Assembly (NCBI RefSeq): GCF_010731775.1
Contig: NZ_AP022590.1
Span: 1,736,001 to 1,800,000 of the forward strand
Source: Mycobacterium mantenii
GTDB lineage: Bacteria; Actinomycetota; Actinomycetes; Mycobacteriales; Mycobacteriaceae
Direction: 5' to 3'
Length of the DNA: 64,000 nt
The position numbers and the translations under genes were made by a program. This document shows positions 51,583 to 59,440 of the stretch, one piece after another. Positions within the stretch are counted from its first letter, which is position 1; the number at the start of each line of letters is the position of its first letter. The notes below the pieces were generated by a model. It saw only the letters and a program-made list of their open reading frames with translations, searched no databases and was not told the origin of the DNA.

Positions 51583-51926
51583 GCATCGCGTCCACCTTGT
51601 AATTCGCAGCACAGTCTCCGCGTGAGCGTCTGCGGGGATCGAGTTTCCGCATGTATGAGGCGCTCTCGCCACTTGGGCTGTAGCCGTTTCGGGGCGGCCT
51701 CGGCAGAGGCGTTGTCGGGGCGTGACAATGCTTCGCACCGCAGTTGTCGGTTTCCGGCAAACACCTTCGGGCCCGCATACGCCACCATGGAGTCAACCGC
51801 CTCACGAAAACCTTTATACCGCACCGGAATTTCGCCCACCATGGGCCTCCGAGTCGTCAGCGGCGGCTGCCTCCGTTGGCCCGCCCCTGACGACGCCTCT
51901 CGACAAACGAAAGGACATCGCTCAAA
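51583..51926. other. 344-bp region without a supported gene
   Basis: Several short overlapping ORFs exist on both strands but their products are low-complexity and mutually out of frame. Near its right end is GAAAGGA (51908-51914), the likely ribosome site for the following GTG-started gene. I see no repeat or hairpin of note. Confidence 0.4.
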
Positions 51927-52541
51927 GTGACGAGCACCAAATCCATCTGGATGACACGACAGCAGTACACCCGATTGCGGAACAAACTCAACGCGTTGCG
52001 GTCGGGGCTGATCGTCGAAGTCCCCGACGACATGATGGACTTCGACGCTAATCGCTCAGCGCGACAGCGTCGTATTCGCGAGATACAGAACCTGTTGGCG
52101 AAGGCGGTCGTTGGCGAGGCGGGCGAGGATCCCGCCGGTGACTCAATCGCCGAACCGGGCATGGTTTTGACCATTCGCTACGACGTCACGGGCGAAACCG
52201 AAACTTTTCTGCTCGGCAGACGCGGCAGCGAAGGCGCCAAGATCAAGGTCTACTCGATGGCGTCGCCGCTGGGTCGCGCAATAGCCGGCGCGCGTCCCGG
52301 CGACCAACGCATTTACTCAATTCCGGGTGAGACAGGTCGACTGGTGACGCTGGTGGAGGCCGTGCCGTATGAAATGCACCTACGACAGGGGCTGGTCACA
52401 GGCAGTCCACCGCGACGCAACGTCAATAGCGGCCCGAGCACGCAACTGACGCAGCATATCTCGGAAACCAACCGCGCCAACCACGTTCGCGTCGCGCGGG
52501 CCGAAACCTTAAGTACCACATACGGAGAGCAACGAATATGA
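51927..52541 (+). CDS. GreA/GreB-like protein, tandem copy 1
   Basis: 204 aa from GTG 51927; the neighbouring paralogue also starts with the same MTST sequence, which supports this start. Residues 8-70 form a helical, coiled-coil-like N-terminal part (YTRLRNKLNALRSG ... RQRRIREIQNLL) that can be aligned with the GreA hairpin; the acidic tip is only partly kept (PDDMMDFD). Residues 80-150 match the GreA/B C-terminal domain (ASPLGRAIAGARPGD). An extra 55-residue C-terminal tail is unlike GreA. The stop overlaps the next start (ATGA). It may bind the RNA polymerase secondary channel, as Rv3788-type proteins do; function unproven. Confidence 0.75.
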   Translation: MTSTKSIWMTRQQYTRLRNKLNALRSGLIVEVPDDMMDFDANRSARQRRIREIQNLLAKAVVGEAGEDPAGDSIAEPGMVLTIRYDVTGETETFLLGRRGSEGAKIKVYSMASPLGRAIAGARPGDQRIYSIPGETGRLVTLVEAVPYEMHLRQGLVTGSPPRRNVNSGPSTQLTQHISETNRANHVRVARAETLSTTYGEQRI

Positions 52542-53020
52542 CCAGCACACCACCCGTGTGGATTTCGCCGCACGGCTATGAGCGGCTACAAAGGGAACTG
52601 GCCAGGTTACGTATGTTGCACAGCAGCGCAAACGTTGACGGTCAGCCGGACGACAACGCGATCGCTGTCCAATTCGCGTGGCAGGCCAGGATCCAACGAA
52701 TTCATGATTTGTTGGTCAATGCCGTCGTCGGCGAGGACCCACCCGACGACGGGATCGCCGAGCCCGGCATGGTCTTGACCGTCCGTTACGACGATACCGG
52801 TGACACCGAAACCTTCCTCCTCGGTGTTCGCGGCGCGGAATACAGCGACATCGAGGTCTACTCCAACGAGTCCCCGCTAGGCGCCGCGATCGCGGGCGCA
52901 CGCCCCGGCGAACGACGCACCTATACCCTGCCCAGTGGTGCGACCCTGGACGTCACACTGCTTGAAGCGGTGCCGTACGGGGTTCACAAGGCCGGTTTGA
53001 AGTCATGGCCGATTATATGA
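52538..53020 (+). CDS. GreA/GreB-like protein, tandem copy 2
   Basis: 160 aa from ATG 52538 (ATGA overlap). A coiled-coil-like N-terminus (RLQRELARLRML ... ARIQRIHDLL) with an acidic tip (GQPDDNAIA, compare GreA GDLSENAEY), then the C-terminal GreAB domain (NESPLGAAIAGARPGERRTYTLPSG). It is closer to normal GreA length than copy 1. The two copies share IAEPGMVLTxRYDxTGxTETFLLG exactly, so they are a recent tandem duplication with divergence in the N-terminal arm. This pair is accessory; the housekeeping greA is presumably elsewhere. Confidence 0.78.
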   Translation: MTSTPPVWISPHGYERLQRELARLRMLHSSANVDGQPDDNAIAVQFAWQARIQRIHDLLVNAVVGEDPPDDGIAEPGMVLTVRYDDTGDTETFLLGVRGAEYSDIEVYSNESPLGAAIAGARPGERRTYTLPSGATLDVTLLEAVPYGVHKAGLKSWPII

Positions 53021-53140
53021 CCCCGATTCATCGCATCGCGCCTGAATATGTTGAATTACAACCACATACACCGGCAACTGGGCATGCACCGGGTGCCCAA
53101 TCGTCCATCGCTGACGTCCCGCGCGCCCAGAGGTGATCAC

Positions 53141-53233
53141 ATGGTCTTCGAAGTAATCGACCCGGTGGCGATCATGTTCCTCTTGCTAGCGGGTTTAGGC
53201 CTGATCATGGCCGTCGCGTACGGACGCATGTGA
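53141..53233 (+). CDS. 30-aa single-pass membrane peptide
   Basis: ATG 53141 follows AGAGGTGA at a good distance and opens a 30-codon frame ending at TGA 53231. After VFEVIDPVA comes an uninterrupted hydrophobic helix (IMFLLLAGLGLIMAVAYG) and a C-terminal RM. A longer reading from 53048 adds 31 residues without a hydrophobic segment or better start, so the short form is preferred. No family recognised; it may act with the Gre-like genes upstream or be independent. Confidence 0.45.
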   Translation: MVFEVIDPVAIMFLLLAGLGLIMAVAYGRM

Positions 53234-53311
53234 GTCGGTCGAACTCGATGGCACATCTCGCTTGTCGGCTTCGCCCCGCTCGGCGGCGCGGCCACCCGGC
53301 GAGTCGGCGCC

Positions 53312-54691
53312 TTAAGCTGCGCCCGCTGCGTTGTCGCCTTCGCCGTCGTGCTCGCGCAGCAGATCCTCGGGGTGGTGGAAGGTGTTGGTGCGGGGTTGGC
53401 CGCGGTCTTGGTGTGGCGGTGGGATCCATTCGGTGTCGCCGTTGGCGCGTTTTCGGGTGGTCCAGCCCTTGTCGAGGAGCCGGTGGTGGGGTCCGCAGGC
53501 CAGGGTGAGTTGGTCGATGTCGGTGCGGTACGTCGTGGCCCACTCTTGGACGTGGTGGACCTCGCAGTAGTAGCCGGCGACGTCGCAGCCCGGTGCGGTG
53601 CATCCGCGGTCCTTGGCGTACAGGACAATTCGTTGCCCGGGTGAGGCCAGGCGTTTGGTGTGGTAGAGCGCCAGCGGCTTGCCCTTGTCGAAGATCGCCA
53701 GATAGTGATGCGCGTGGCGGGCCAGCCGGATGACGTCGGACATCGGTAGCAGGGTGCCCCCGCCGGTCAACCCGGTGCCGGTGGTGCGTTCGAGGTCGGC
53801 GAGCGTGGTGGTCACGACGATCGACGCCGGTAGCCCGTTGTGCTGCCCCAACTGTCCGCTGGCCAGCATCGCGCGCAGCGCGGCGTTGAGCCCGTCGTGA
53901 TGGCGTTGGGCGGCACTGCGGGTGTCGCGGCGCACCGCCTCCTCGGACGGGGCGCCGTCCACGGCCGGGGTGTCGTCGTCGGGGTTGCACATGCCCGGGG
54001 CGGCCAGCTTGGCCAGCACCGCCTCCCAACTGGCCCTGGCTTCCGGCGTCAGCCATCCACTCAGCCGCGACATGCCGTCGGCCTGCTGGGTGCCCAGCAC
54101 CAGCCCGCGCACCCGCGCGCGATCTTCGTCGGTGTAGCTGCCATCGGGATGGAGACAATCCATCAGGCGCCGGGCCAGCTTGGCGAACTGCTCGGGCCCA
54201 AACTCGCCGGCCTTGGCCGCCAGATGCTGCTCGGCGTGCACGCAGGTCTCGACGTCGACCGACTCGGGCAGCTGGTGAAAAAACCGCCGGATCACCGCCA
54301 CATGATCGGCCCCGATCGCCCCGTCACGCTGGGCCGCCGCCGTCGCCGGCAATACCGGCGCCAACGGCGCACCGCTCAACGCCCGCCGCGGCCCCAGATC
54401 GGCCGCCTCAGCGATGCGCCGGCCGGCCTCGGCCCGGCTGATATGCAGCCGATCGGCCAACACCCAGGACAACTTGCCACCCAACTCCGTCGAATCCGAC
54501 TGCTCGCCAACCTGATTGATCAGTTGATGCCTTGGCGTCTGGAGTTTGCGTGTTACGCATTCGAGTTTCTCCAAGATTCCCAGACGTTCCGGGTTGGTCA
54601 GTGCCGCATACGAATGCTCCTCAAAACGAGAAGCCACGGCGCACAACGTGTCGACGTCGTCCTGAATCTGCTCGCGGTCCGTCACGGTCAT
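53312..54691 (-). CDS. 13E12-repeat family HNH endonuclease (DUF222 + HNH)
   Basis: 459 aa from ATG 54691 ([13 protein letters not shown]). Its start overlaps the stop of a 53-aa upstream ORF (ATGA). Residues 30-300 are the helical DUF222 region ([38 protein letters not shown]); residues about 355-430 are the HNH domain with [36 protein letters not shown]. Members are dispersed in multiple copies in mycobacterial genomes, and in M. tuberculosis several are LexA-regulated; a perfect SOS box is present upstream here. Catalytic His and zinc Cys residues are intact. The in vivo role is not known. Confidence 0.92.
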   Translation of the reverse strand: MTVTDREQIQDDVDTLCAVASRFEEHSYAALTNPERLGILEKLECVTRKLQTPRHQLINQVGEQSDSTELGGKLSWVLADRLHISRAEAGRRIAEAADLGPRRALSGAPLAPVLPATAAAQRDGAIGADHVAVIRRFFHQLPESVDVETCVHAEQHLAAKAGEFGPEQFAKLARRLMDCLHPDGSYTDEDRARVRGLVLGTQQADGMSRLSGWLTPEARASWEAVLAKLAAPGMCNPDDDTPAVDGAPSEEAVRRDTRSAAQRHHDGLNAALRAMLASGQLGQHNGLPASIVVTTTLADLERTTGTGLTGGGTLLPMSDVIRLARHAHHYLAIFDKGKPLALYHTKRLASPGQRIVLYAKDRGCTAPGCDVAGYYCEVHHVQEWATTYRTDIDQLTLACGPHHRLLDKGWTTRKRANGDTEWIPPPHQDRGQPRTNTFHHPEDLLREHDGEGDNAAGAA

Positions 54692-54849
54692 CTGCACGGC
54701 CCAATCGGCCGTGCGAACGGGCTGCACAGCTCGTACCTGGCTGCCTTCAACTGGCCGATCAGAAACGCGTACTCCCCGACCACGTCAAGCAGCTCGGCAG
54801 GCGTCAGTGCCTCATACAAGTGCCCCTGAAAGCGACTAATCGAACTCAT
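54688..54849 (-). CDS. 53-aa ORF upstream of and coupled to the 13E12 gene
   Basis: ATG 54849 to TGA 54688, with the last four bases shared with the HNH start. The peptide starts [20 protein letters not shown] and continues [22 protein letters not shown]; the LTPAEL..V segment is like the N-terminal arm of 13E12/DUF222 proteins, so it could be the detached 5' end of a formerly single gene or an independent small partner. A -10-like TAGCAT (54857-54862 on the plus strand as ATGCTA) lies 7 bp upstream of the ATG, which fits a leaderless transcript. The LexA site covers the start codon. Confidence 0.6.
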   Translation of the reverse strand: MSSISRFQGHLYEALTPAELLDVVGEYAFLIGQLKAARYELCSPFARPIGPCR

Positions 54850-54855
54850 GTTCGA
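54840..54855. promoter_or_regulatory. LexA SOS box (TCGAAC-N4-GTTCGA)
   Basis: Plus strand TCGAACTCATGTTCGA is a perfect palindrome in its two six-base arms and equals the published mycobacterial SOS consensus TCGAAC(N4)GTTCGA. It overlaps the ATG at 54849-54847 and lies directly beside the TAGCAT -10-like hexamer, so bound LexA would block initiation. This makes the 53-aa ORF and the HNH gene DNA-damage inducible. Confidence 0.88.
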
Positions 54856-54930
54856 ATGCTACGACCGCCCACTGACAAATCACGCCGCGGTGGAACCACC
54901 GGGACGAAAGTGGCGCAAGTGATTTCGGCC

Positions 54931-54960
54931 CGACGCCCGACGCCCGACGCCCGACGCCCG
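54931..54960. repeat. Heptamer tandem repeat, CGACGCC x4
   Basis: CGACGCC is repeated four times without interruption followed by CG, in the non-coding gap between the SOS-regulated genes and the PEBP gene. Such short GC-rich tandem units can vary in copy number between strains by slippage. Confidence 0.85.
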
Positions 54961-54984
54961 AAGGCGAGAGCCTAAATCCACGCC

Positions 54985-55515
54985 CTACTTCTGTTCGTAG
55001 GTGGCGTGGATGACCGCCCGCGCGATGGCGTGCTGGAACAGGTTGAAGCCGAGGAAGGCCGGGCTGGCGTCCTCGGGCAGATCCAGCTTCTCGGTGTCCA
55101 CGGCATGCACGGCGATGTAGTACCGGTGTGCGCCGTGGCCCGCCGGCGGCGCGGCGCCGATGTAGCGGCGCTGCCCGGCGTCATTCACCAAAGTCAGCGC
55201 ATCCCCGGGCAGGTTGCTGCCGTCGCCGGCGCCCGCGGGCAGTTCGGTGACGTCGGCCGGCAGGTTGGCCACCGCCCAGTGCCAGAACCCAGAGGCCGTC
55301 GGCGCGTCGGGGTCGTAGACGGTGACGGCGAAGCTGCGGGTCTCGTCCGGGAATCCCGACCAGCTCAGCTGGGGGCTGACGTCCTCGCCGCCCGCACCCA
55401 TGATCCCGCTGACTTGCGGATTGGCCAGCGGCTGGCCGTCGGTAACCGATTGCGAGGTCAACGTGAAGGTTGGCAGCTTCGGCAACGATGCGTACGGGTC
55501 AGGAGCAGTGCTCAT
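54985..55515 (-). CDS. YbhB/YbcL family PEBP-like protein (Rv2140c / TB18.6-type)
   Basis: 176 aa from ATG 55515. The phosphatidylethanolamine-binding-protein fold is shown by [33 protein letters not shown] (the D-P-D-A-P and W-H-W anion-pocket residues), and [14 protein letters not shown] near the C-terminus. No signal peptide, so cytosolic. In relatives it binds phosphate-like anions and may touch signalling or lipid metabolism; no enzymatic role is proven. It is followed by the M20 peptidase gene on the same strand, as in M. tuberculosis. Confidence 0.95.
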   Translation of the reverse strand: MSTAPDPYASLPKLPTFTLTSQSVTDGQPLANPQVSGIMGAGGEDVSPQLSWSGFPDETRSFAVTVYDPDAPTASGFWHWAVANLPADVTELPAGAGDGSNLPGDALTLVNDAGQRRYIGAAPPAGHGAHRYYIAVHAVDTEKLDLPEDASPAFLGFNLFQHAIARAVIHATYEQK

Positions 55516-55551
55516 GGCGGTCCTCTCGTGTGATCAGCGTGCGTTTGTCGT

Positions 55552-56907
55552 CTAGCAGTGGGTCAGGAAATGGGCCAGCACGTCGGTGCCGAACCGCAGC
55601 GCATCGATGGGTACCCGCTCATCGACGCCGTGGAACAGCGCGGTGAAATCCAGGTCCGGCGGCAGGCGCAGCGGGCTGAAGCCGAAACAGCGAATACCCA
55701 AGCGCGCGAAAGACTTCGCGTCGGTACCGCCGGAAAGCATATACGGCACGGTACGGGCACCCGGATCGAACGCCAGCACCGCGGCGTTCATGGCATCGAC
55801 CAGGTCCCCGTCGAAGCCCGTCTCATAGGACGAGAAGTCCTTGATCCACTCGCGCGTCACGTCCGGCCCGAGCAGTTCGTCGATCTCGGCCTCGAAGTCC
55901 GCCTTGCGGCCCGGCAGAATCCGGCAGTCCACCACCGCCTCGGCAATCGCCGGGACGACGTTGGCCTTGTATCCGGCCTTGAGCATGGTGGGGTTCGCGG
56001 TGTCGTGCAGCACGGCCTTGAGCATGCGAGCCATCGGGCCCAGCTTTTCGATCGCTCCGCGCAGGTCACCCGATTCGGTGTCGAAGGTGAGCCCGGTCTC
56101 CTCGCTGACGGCGGCCAGGAATTGCGCGACCGTGTCGGTCAGCACGAGCGGGAACTGATGGCGGCCCAGGCGGGCGACGGCCTCGGCGACGGCGGTGACG
56201 GCGTTATGGTCGTGCACCATCGAGCCGTGACCGGCCGGGCCCCGGGCGGTGAGCTTCATCCAGGACAGCCCCTTTTCGGCCGTCTCGATCAGATAGAGCC
56301 GACGTTCGCCCCCGTCCCGGCGCCGCACCGTCAGCGAAAACCCGCCCACCTCGCCGATCGCCTCGGTGACGCCGGTGAACAGCTCCGGCCGATTGTCGAC
56401 CAGCCACTGCGCTCCGAAGGTGCCGCCGTGTTCTTCGTCGGCGATGAACGCGAAGACCAGGTCGCGCGGCGGCACGATGCCCGCCCGCTTCAACTGGCGG
56501 GCCACCACGATCATCATGCCGACCATGTCTTTCATGTCGACCGCGCCGCGGCCCCAGACAAAGCCCTCTTTGATCGCGCCGGAAAACGGGTGCACACTCC
56601 ATTCGGTCGGCTCGGCCGGCACCACGTCCAGATGTCCGTGGATCAGCAGCGCGCCACGCGAGCTGTCGGCGCCCGGCAGGCGGACGAACACGTTGCCGCG
56701 GCCCGGCGCGCCGGATTCGACATAGTGAGGCGCGTAGCCGACCTCCGCGAGCTTTTCCGCGACCCACTGCGCGCAGTCGGCCTCACCCTTGGTCGTCTCC
56801 GGTTCGCCGGTGTTGGTGGTGTCGAACCGGATCAACTTGCTGACAACCTCGACCACGTCGTCGCTCGAGTTGGTCGGCACCTCGGTCGCCCCGCTCTGAA
56901 TGGTCAC
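55552..56907 (-). CDS. M20 family metallopeptidase (Rv2141c-type)
   Basis: About 451 aa; GTG 56907 is chosen because AGGAAAGG stands just upstream, while the frame extends six codons further to ATG 56925. Zinc-site elements of the M20 family are in order: GHLDVVPAE (His, Asp), GAVDMKDMVG, the catalytic DEEHGGTFGAQWL (two Glu), and a C-terminal SGGTDAKSFARLGIRCFGF with HGVDERVP carrying the last His. Such enzymes act as dipeptidases, carboxypeptidases or N-acyl-amino-acid hydrolases; the substrate is unknown. No secretion signal. Confidence 0.94.
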   Translation of the reverse strand: MTIQSGATEVPTNSSDDVVEVVSKLIRFDTTNTGEPETTKGEADCAQWVAEKLAEVGYAPHYVESGAPGRGNVFVRLPGADSSRGALLIHGHLDVVPAEPTEWSVHPFSGAIKEGFVWGRGAVDMKDMVGMMIVVARQLKRAGIVPPRDLVFAFIADEEHGGTFGAQWLVDNRPELFTGVTEAIGEVGGFSLTVRRRDGGERRLYLIETAEKGLSWMKLTARGPAGHGSMVHDHNAVTAVAEAVARLGRHQFPLVLTDTVAQFLAAVSEETGLTFDTESGDLRGAIEKLGPMARMLKAVLHDTANPTMLKAGYKANVVPAIAEAVVDCRILPGRKADFEAEIDELLGPDVTREWIKDFSSYETGFDGDLVDAMNAAVLAFDPGARTVPYMLSGGTDAKSFARLGIRCFGFSPLRLPPDLDFTALFHGVDERVPIDALRFGTDVLAHFLTHC

Positions 56908-57037
56908 AACACCCTTTCCTACCATTGCCGAGGCTGGACGGCTCGACGCCGAGCATCGAGACGTCTCGAGGAGCTAAATTGGGTTCGCGGCACGCGATCC
57001 GATAGCCTTAGCTGCCAACCCATGCGGGTTTGGCCTT

Positions 57038-57123
57038 GTCCGAGTGGCGGAATGGCAGACGCGCTAGCTTGAGGTGCTAGTGCCCTACTAATGGGCGTGG
57101 GGGTTCAAGTCCCCCCTCGGACA
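57038..57123 (+). tRNA. tRNA-Leu(GAG)
   Basis: Acceptor stem GTCCGAG (57038-57044) pairs with CTCGGAC (57116-57122); discriminator A at 57123. The anticodon arm CTAGC-TTGAGGT-GCTAG gives anticodon GAG. There is a long variable arm around CCCTACTAATGGGC, as in class II tRNAs, and a T arm GGGGGTTCAAGTCCCCC. No genomic CCA (ACACAA follows). The integrase gene begins 27 bp beyond its 3' end, so the 3' part of this tRNA is the probable attachment core; the gene is intact on this side. Confidence 0.96.
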
Positions 57124-57149
57124 CAACATAATCGCACGCATCGCCGCAG

Positions 57150-58298
57150 CTAGACGGCCGTAATCCGGCGCTTGCGACGCCGGTCGGCCGGTGCCTTGGA
57201 CACGCTTTGGACACTATCTGCGATCTTCGCGTCCAGATTGACCGCCACCGCATCAAGGTCCGAGTCGAACAGATCGGCATAGACGCGCAGCGTCACCGAG
57301 GGATCTTTGTGGCCCAGCATCCGCGACACCGCAAGGACATTCGCGCCAGAGCTGACAGCCAGGCTCGCGCAAGTGTGCCGCAAATCGTGAGGCGTGATCG
57401 TCTGCACGTCCGCCCGCTCGACAGCGCGGTTGAACCACCCGGTTTCGTCGTAGCTCGGTCGCTTCAGGTAGCCGCTGCTGCGCGCCGGGAACAGCAGATC
57501 GGCGGCCGCTCTCCCCTCGCATCGCACCGCGAGCCGCGAAAGCACCGACGCCGCGACCGGCACCGTCCGATTCTCCTTGCCCTTCGTCTGTCCGACCTCG
57601 AACTCCTGCCCGACCTGGACAGCGTTGCGATGCACCGAGATACGGCGCTTGAGGAACTCGACGTCGGCAACGGTCAGCGCGATCGCCTCACCCCACCGCA
57701 GGCCGGTGAACGCCAACAGCAGCACCAGGTCGGCGTGGCGGCCGGACTCCTCGGCCAGCCGGCACACATCGGTCTCGGTGAGATAAACGTGGCGCTTGGG
57801 TGACTTCTTCGGCTTCTCGCCGCGCTTGAACTTGCGCGCCGGATTGAACGCCAGCGCCCGATGCTCAACCGCATCGTCGAGGATGCCCGCCAGGATGCCG
57901 ATAGCGCGATTGACCACCGTGGCGCTCGAACCGCCCCGCGTCATGGACGCGGCCCACGCCTTGACGTCGAGGCTGTCTACCTTGCCCACCGGGACCCCGG
58001 CCCACTTCGGCCCGACGTGCTTGCCGTAGGCATACGAGATCGTGCGGTAGTAGCTCGGCGCGAGTGCCTGTTCCTGGCGCGCCAGCCATCCGGCCGACAG
58101 ATCGCCGACCGTCATTCGGCCGCGCGCTGGGGACACATAGGCACCCTCGGCCTTGGATGTCTCAACCTTGGACGCCCACGCCGACGCGTCGCGCTTTGTG
58201 GTGAAACCCCGTTTGCGGCTCGTTACGCCATTCGGTTGGCGGTAGCGAACTTCCCACCGTTCGCCGCCCGCCGTTTGATACCGCTTAATCGTCGCCAT
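57150..58298 (-). CDS. Phage-type tyrosine integrase
   Basis: 382 aa from ATG 58298 (MATIKRYQTAGG); a 7-codon extension exists. N-terminal AP2-like arm-binding domain (RWEVRYRQPNG), a SAM-like core-binding domain (residues about 60-155), then the catalytic domain with Arg in TGLRWGEAI, HDLRHTCASL (HxxR), GHKDPSVTLRVYADLF (H/W and the nucleophile Tyr). All catalytic residues are present, so it should be active. It sits next to tRNA-Leu and overlaps the repressor gene by 14 bp; the two form one operon. Confidence 0.96.
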   Translation of the reverse strand: MATIKRYQTAGGERWEVRYRQPNGVTSRKRGFTTKRDASAWASKVETSKAEGAYVSPARGRMTVGDLSAGWLARQEQALAPSYYRTISYAYGKHVGPKWAGVPVGKVDSLDVKAWAASMTRGGSSATVVNRAIGILAGILDDAVEHRALAFNPARKFKRGEKPKKSPKRHVYLTETDVCRLAEESGRHADLVLLLAFTGLRWGEAIALTVADVEFLKRRISVHRNAVQVGQEFEVGQTKGKENRTVPVAASVLSRLAVRCEGRAAADLLFPARSSGYLKRPSYDETGWFNRAVERADVQTITPHDLRHTCASLAVSSGANVLAVSRMLGHKDPSVTLRVYADLFDSDLDAVAVNLDAKIADSVQSVSKAPADRRRKRRITAV

Positions 58299-58776
58299 CG
58301 CCGACCCTCTCACGCACAAACCTGGTCACATGCGGCTCAATGCCAGACTCGACAAGTTCGACTTGGCGCTGCCGCCAAGGCGGAAGGGCCCGCGCGACAA
58401 ACGTCAAGAACTCGTCGTACTCGCCGTCGTGCAGCTGTCCGGCAGCCTGGTACCAGCGCCATAGCTGGTGGGCCGCCACGCCGCTCTTCACGCCGGTCGC
58501 TTCCACTGCGTCGTCGCCGGAATGGCTTACCGGCATGAGCAGCGTTATCGGCGAAACACCAAGCGCCACAGCAAGAGCCACGAGATCATCCGGCGTGACT
58601 CGCCGTTCCTCTGCTTCAAGACGCCGGATGCCGACCGCATTTATCGACCAACCGGCCGTAGCGATGAGCCGCTCGGAAAGCTGCGTGAAGTTCATGTTCA
58701 TCGCCTCACGTAGGCGCTTTACGTTGGCGGCGACGGTCCGTGAGGTCGCGCCGATGTCGGGCTCTTTACCTGCCAT
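58285..58776 (-). CDS. Xre-family helix-turn-helix repressor of the element
   Basis: 163 aa from ATG 58776 (MAGKEPDIGATSR). A Cro/CI-like HTH lies at about residues 15-75 (RLREAMNMNFTQLSERL ... INAVGIRRLEAEERRVTPDDLVALAVALGVS). The C-terminal 90 residues are not a LexA/S24 peptidase and show WYQAAGQL and WRQRQVELVESG helices. It is divergent from the excisionase operon and separated from it by palindromes with TGACA/TGTCA arms, the expected operators of a lysogeny switch. Coexpressed with the integrase. Confidence 0.88.
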   Translation of the reverse strand: MAGKEPDIGATSRTVAANVKRLREAMNMNFTQLSERLIATAGWSINAVGIRRLEAEERRVTPDDLVALAVALGVSPITLLMPVSHSGDDAVEATGVKSGVAAHQLWRWYQAAGQLHDGEYDEFLTFVARALPPWRQRQVELVESGIEPHVTRFVRERVGDGDD

Positions 58777-58785
58777 GCCGCCATA

Positions 58786-58868
58786 TTGACATACTTTGTC
58801 AACACTGCGCAATAGTTGACGGATACTTACACACATGCTATTCGTATAACTGTCAAGCTATGACAGTT
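58786..58868. promoter_or_regulatory. Divergent operator/promoter region between repressor and excisionase
   Basis: Two palindromes share half-sites: TTGACA-N5-TGTCAA at 58786-58802 and AACTGTCA-N5-TGACAGTT at 58848-58868, with a single TTGAC half-site between them (58816-58820). The spacing of the two dyad centres is about 64 bp. A possible rightward promoter is TTGACG (58816-58821), 17 bp, TATTCG (58839-58844), which would lie between the palindromes and be blocked by a bound repressor. The left palindrome is 10 bp from the repressor's own start, so autoregulation is likely. Confidence 0.7.
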
Positions 58869-58886
58869 TAATGACAGGAGATGGCA

Positions 58887-59111
58887 GTGGCCGTACTCGA
58901 CACCGAATTGCTGGAGGTGAACACGCCAGCTCAGACGGCAAAGTTCATACAAACCAGCGAGGGCAGCCTGGCCCAGGACCGATACCGCAAGAGGGGCATC
59001 CCCTTCGTCAAGATCGGCGGCCGGGTCCGCTACCTGCGGCAAGACATCCTCGCCTACCTCGATGCCAACAGAATGCAGCGCACCGACGACCCCCGAGGCG
59101 GCGCTGCCTGA
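58887..59111 (+). CDS. Excisionase / MerR-like helix-turn-helix DNA-binding protein
   Basis: 74 aa from GTG 58887, preceded by AGGAG at a good distance; the ATG at 58881 is too close to that site. The sequence TPAQTAKFIQTSEGSLAQDRYRKRGIPFVKIGGRVRYLRQDILAYLDAN is the usual winged helix of the helix-turn-helix 17 family, in which the RYRKRG-PFVKIGxRVRYL strand binds DNA. It is the first gene of the rightward operon, the position of Xis in phiRv-like elements. Its stop and the next start overlap by one base (TGATG). Confidence 0.88.
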   Translation: MAVLDTELLEVNTPAQTAKFIQTSEGSLAQDRYRKRGIPFVKIGGRVRYLRQDILAYLDANRMQRTDDPRGGAA

Positions 59112-59440
59112 TGCAGGGCAACCATGCCGGACCCGAATCGCGGCAGGTGTCGTGGTGGGCTGTGCATGAGTTCGTTGCCGCGGTTCTCGATCAGGTGAAC
59201 GGGTGGCCGATGCTGGGCACCCCGGCGTGGTGCAGCCTCGCCCACGACGACCCCCGGAAGTGGGCGGCCGTACTCGACGGCGGCCAGCACCATGCGCTGC
59301 GCCTCGAGCTCAACCAGGAGGCACACGCGGAAGTAAGCCGTGCGGTCTCAGGTGCTGTCGACTGGTCGGCGCTGGCGCGCGAAATCAACAGGCGCACTGA
59401 CTTTTACGCTGCCCGGCCCTGGCTGAGGCGGGCGCAATGA
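59111..59440 (+). CDS. DUF2742 family phage protein
   Basis: 109 aa from ATG 59111. Conserved features are SRQVSWWAVHEFVAAVLDQVNGWPMLGTPAWC, AVLDGGQHHALRLE and RTDFYAARPWLRRA, which I recall from the phiRv1/phiRv2 DUF2742 proteins (for example Rv2656c). Helical, no membrane segment. It sits between the excisionase and the Rep-like gene in both systems, so a role in replication or control of excision is likely but unproven. Overlaps the next gene by four bases. Confidence 0.85.
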   Translation: MQGNHAGPESRQVSWWAVHEFVAAVLDQVNGWPMLGTPAWCSLAHDDPRKWAAVLDGGQHHALRLELNQEAHAEVSRAVSGAVDWSALAREINRRTDFYAARPWLRRAQ

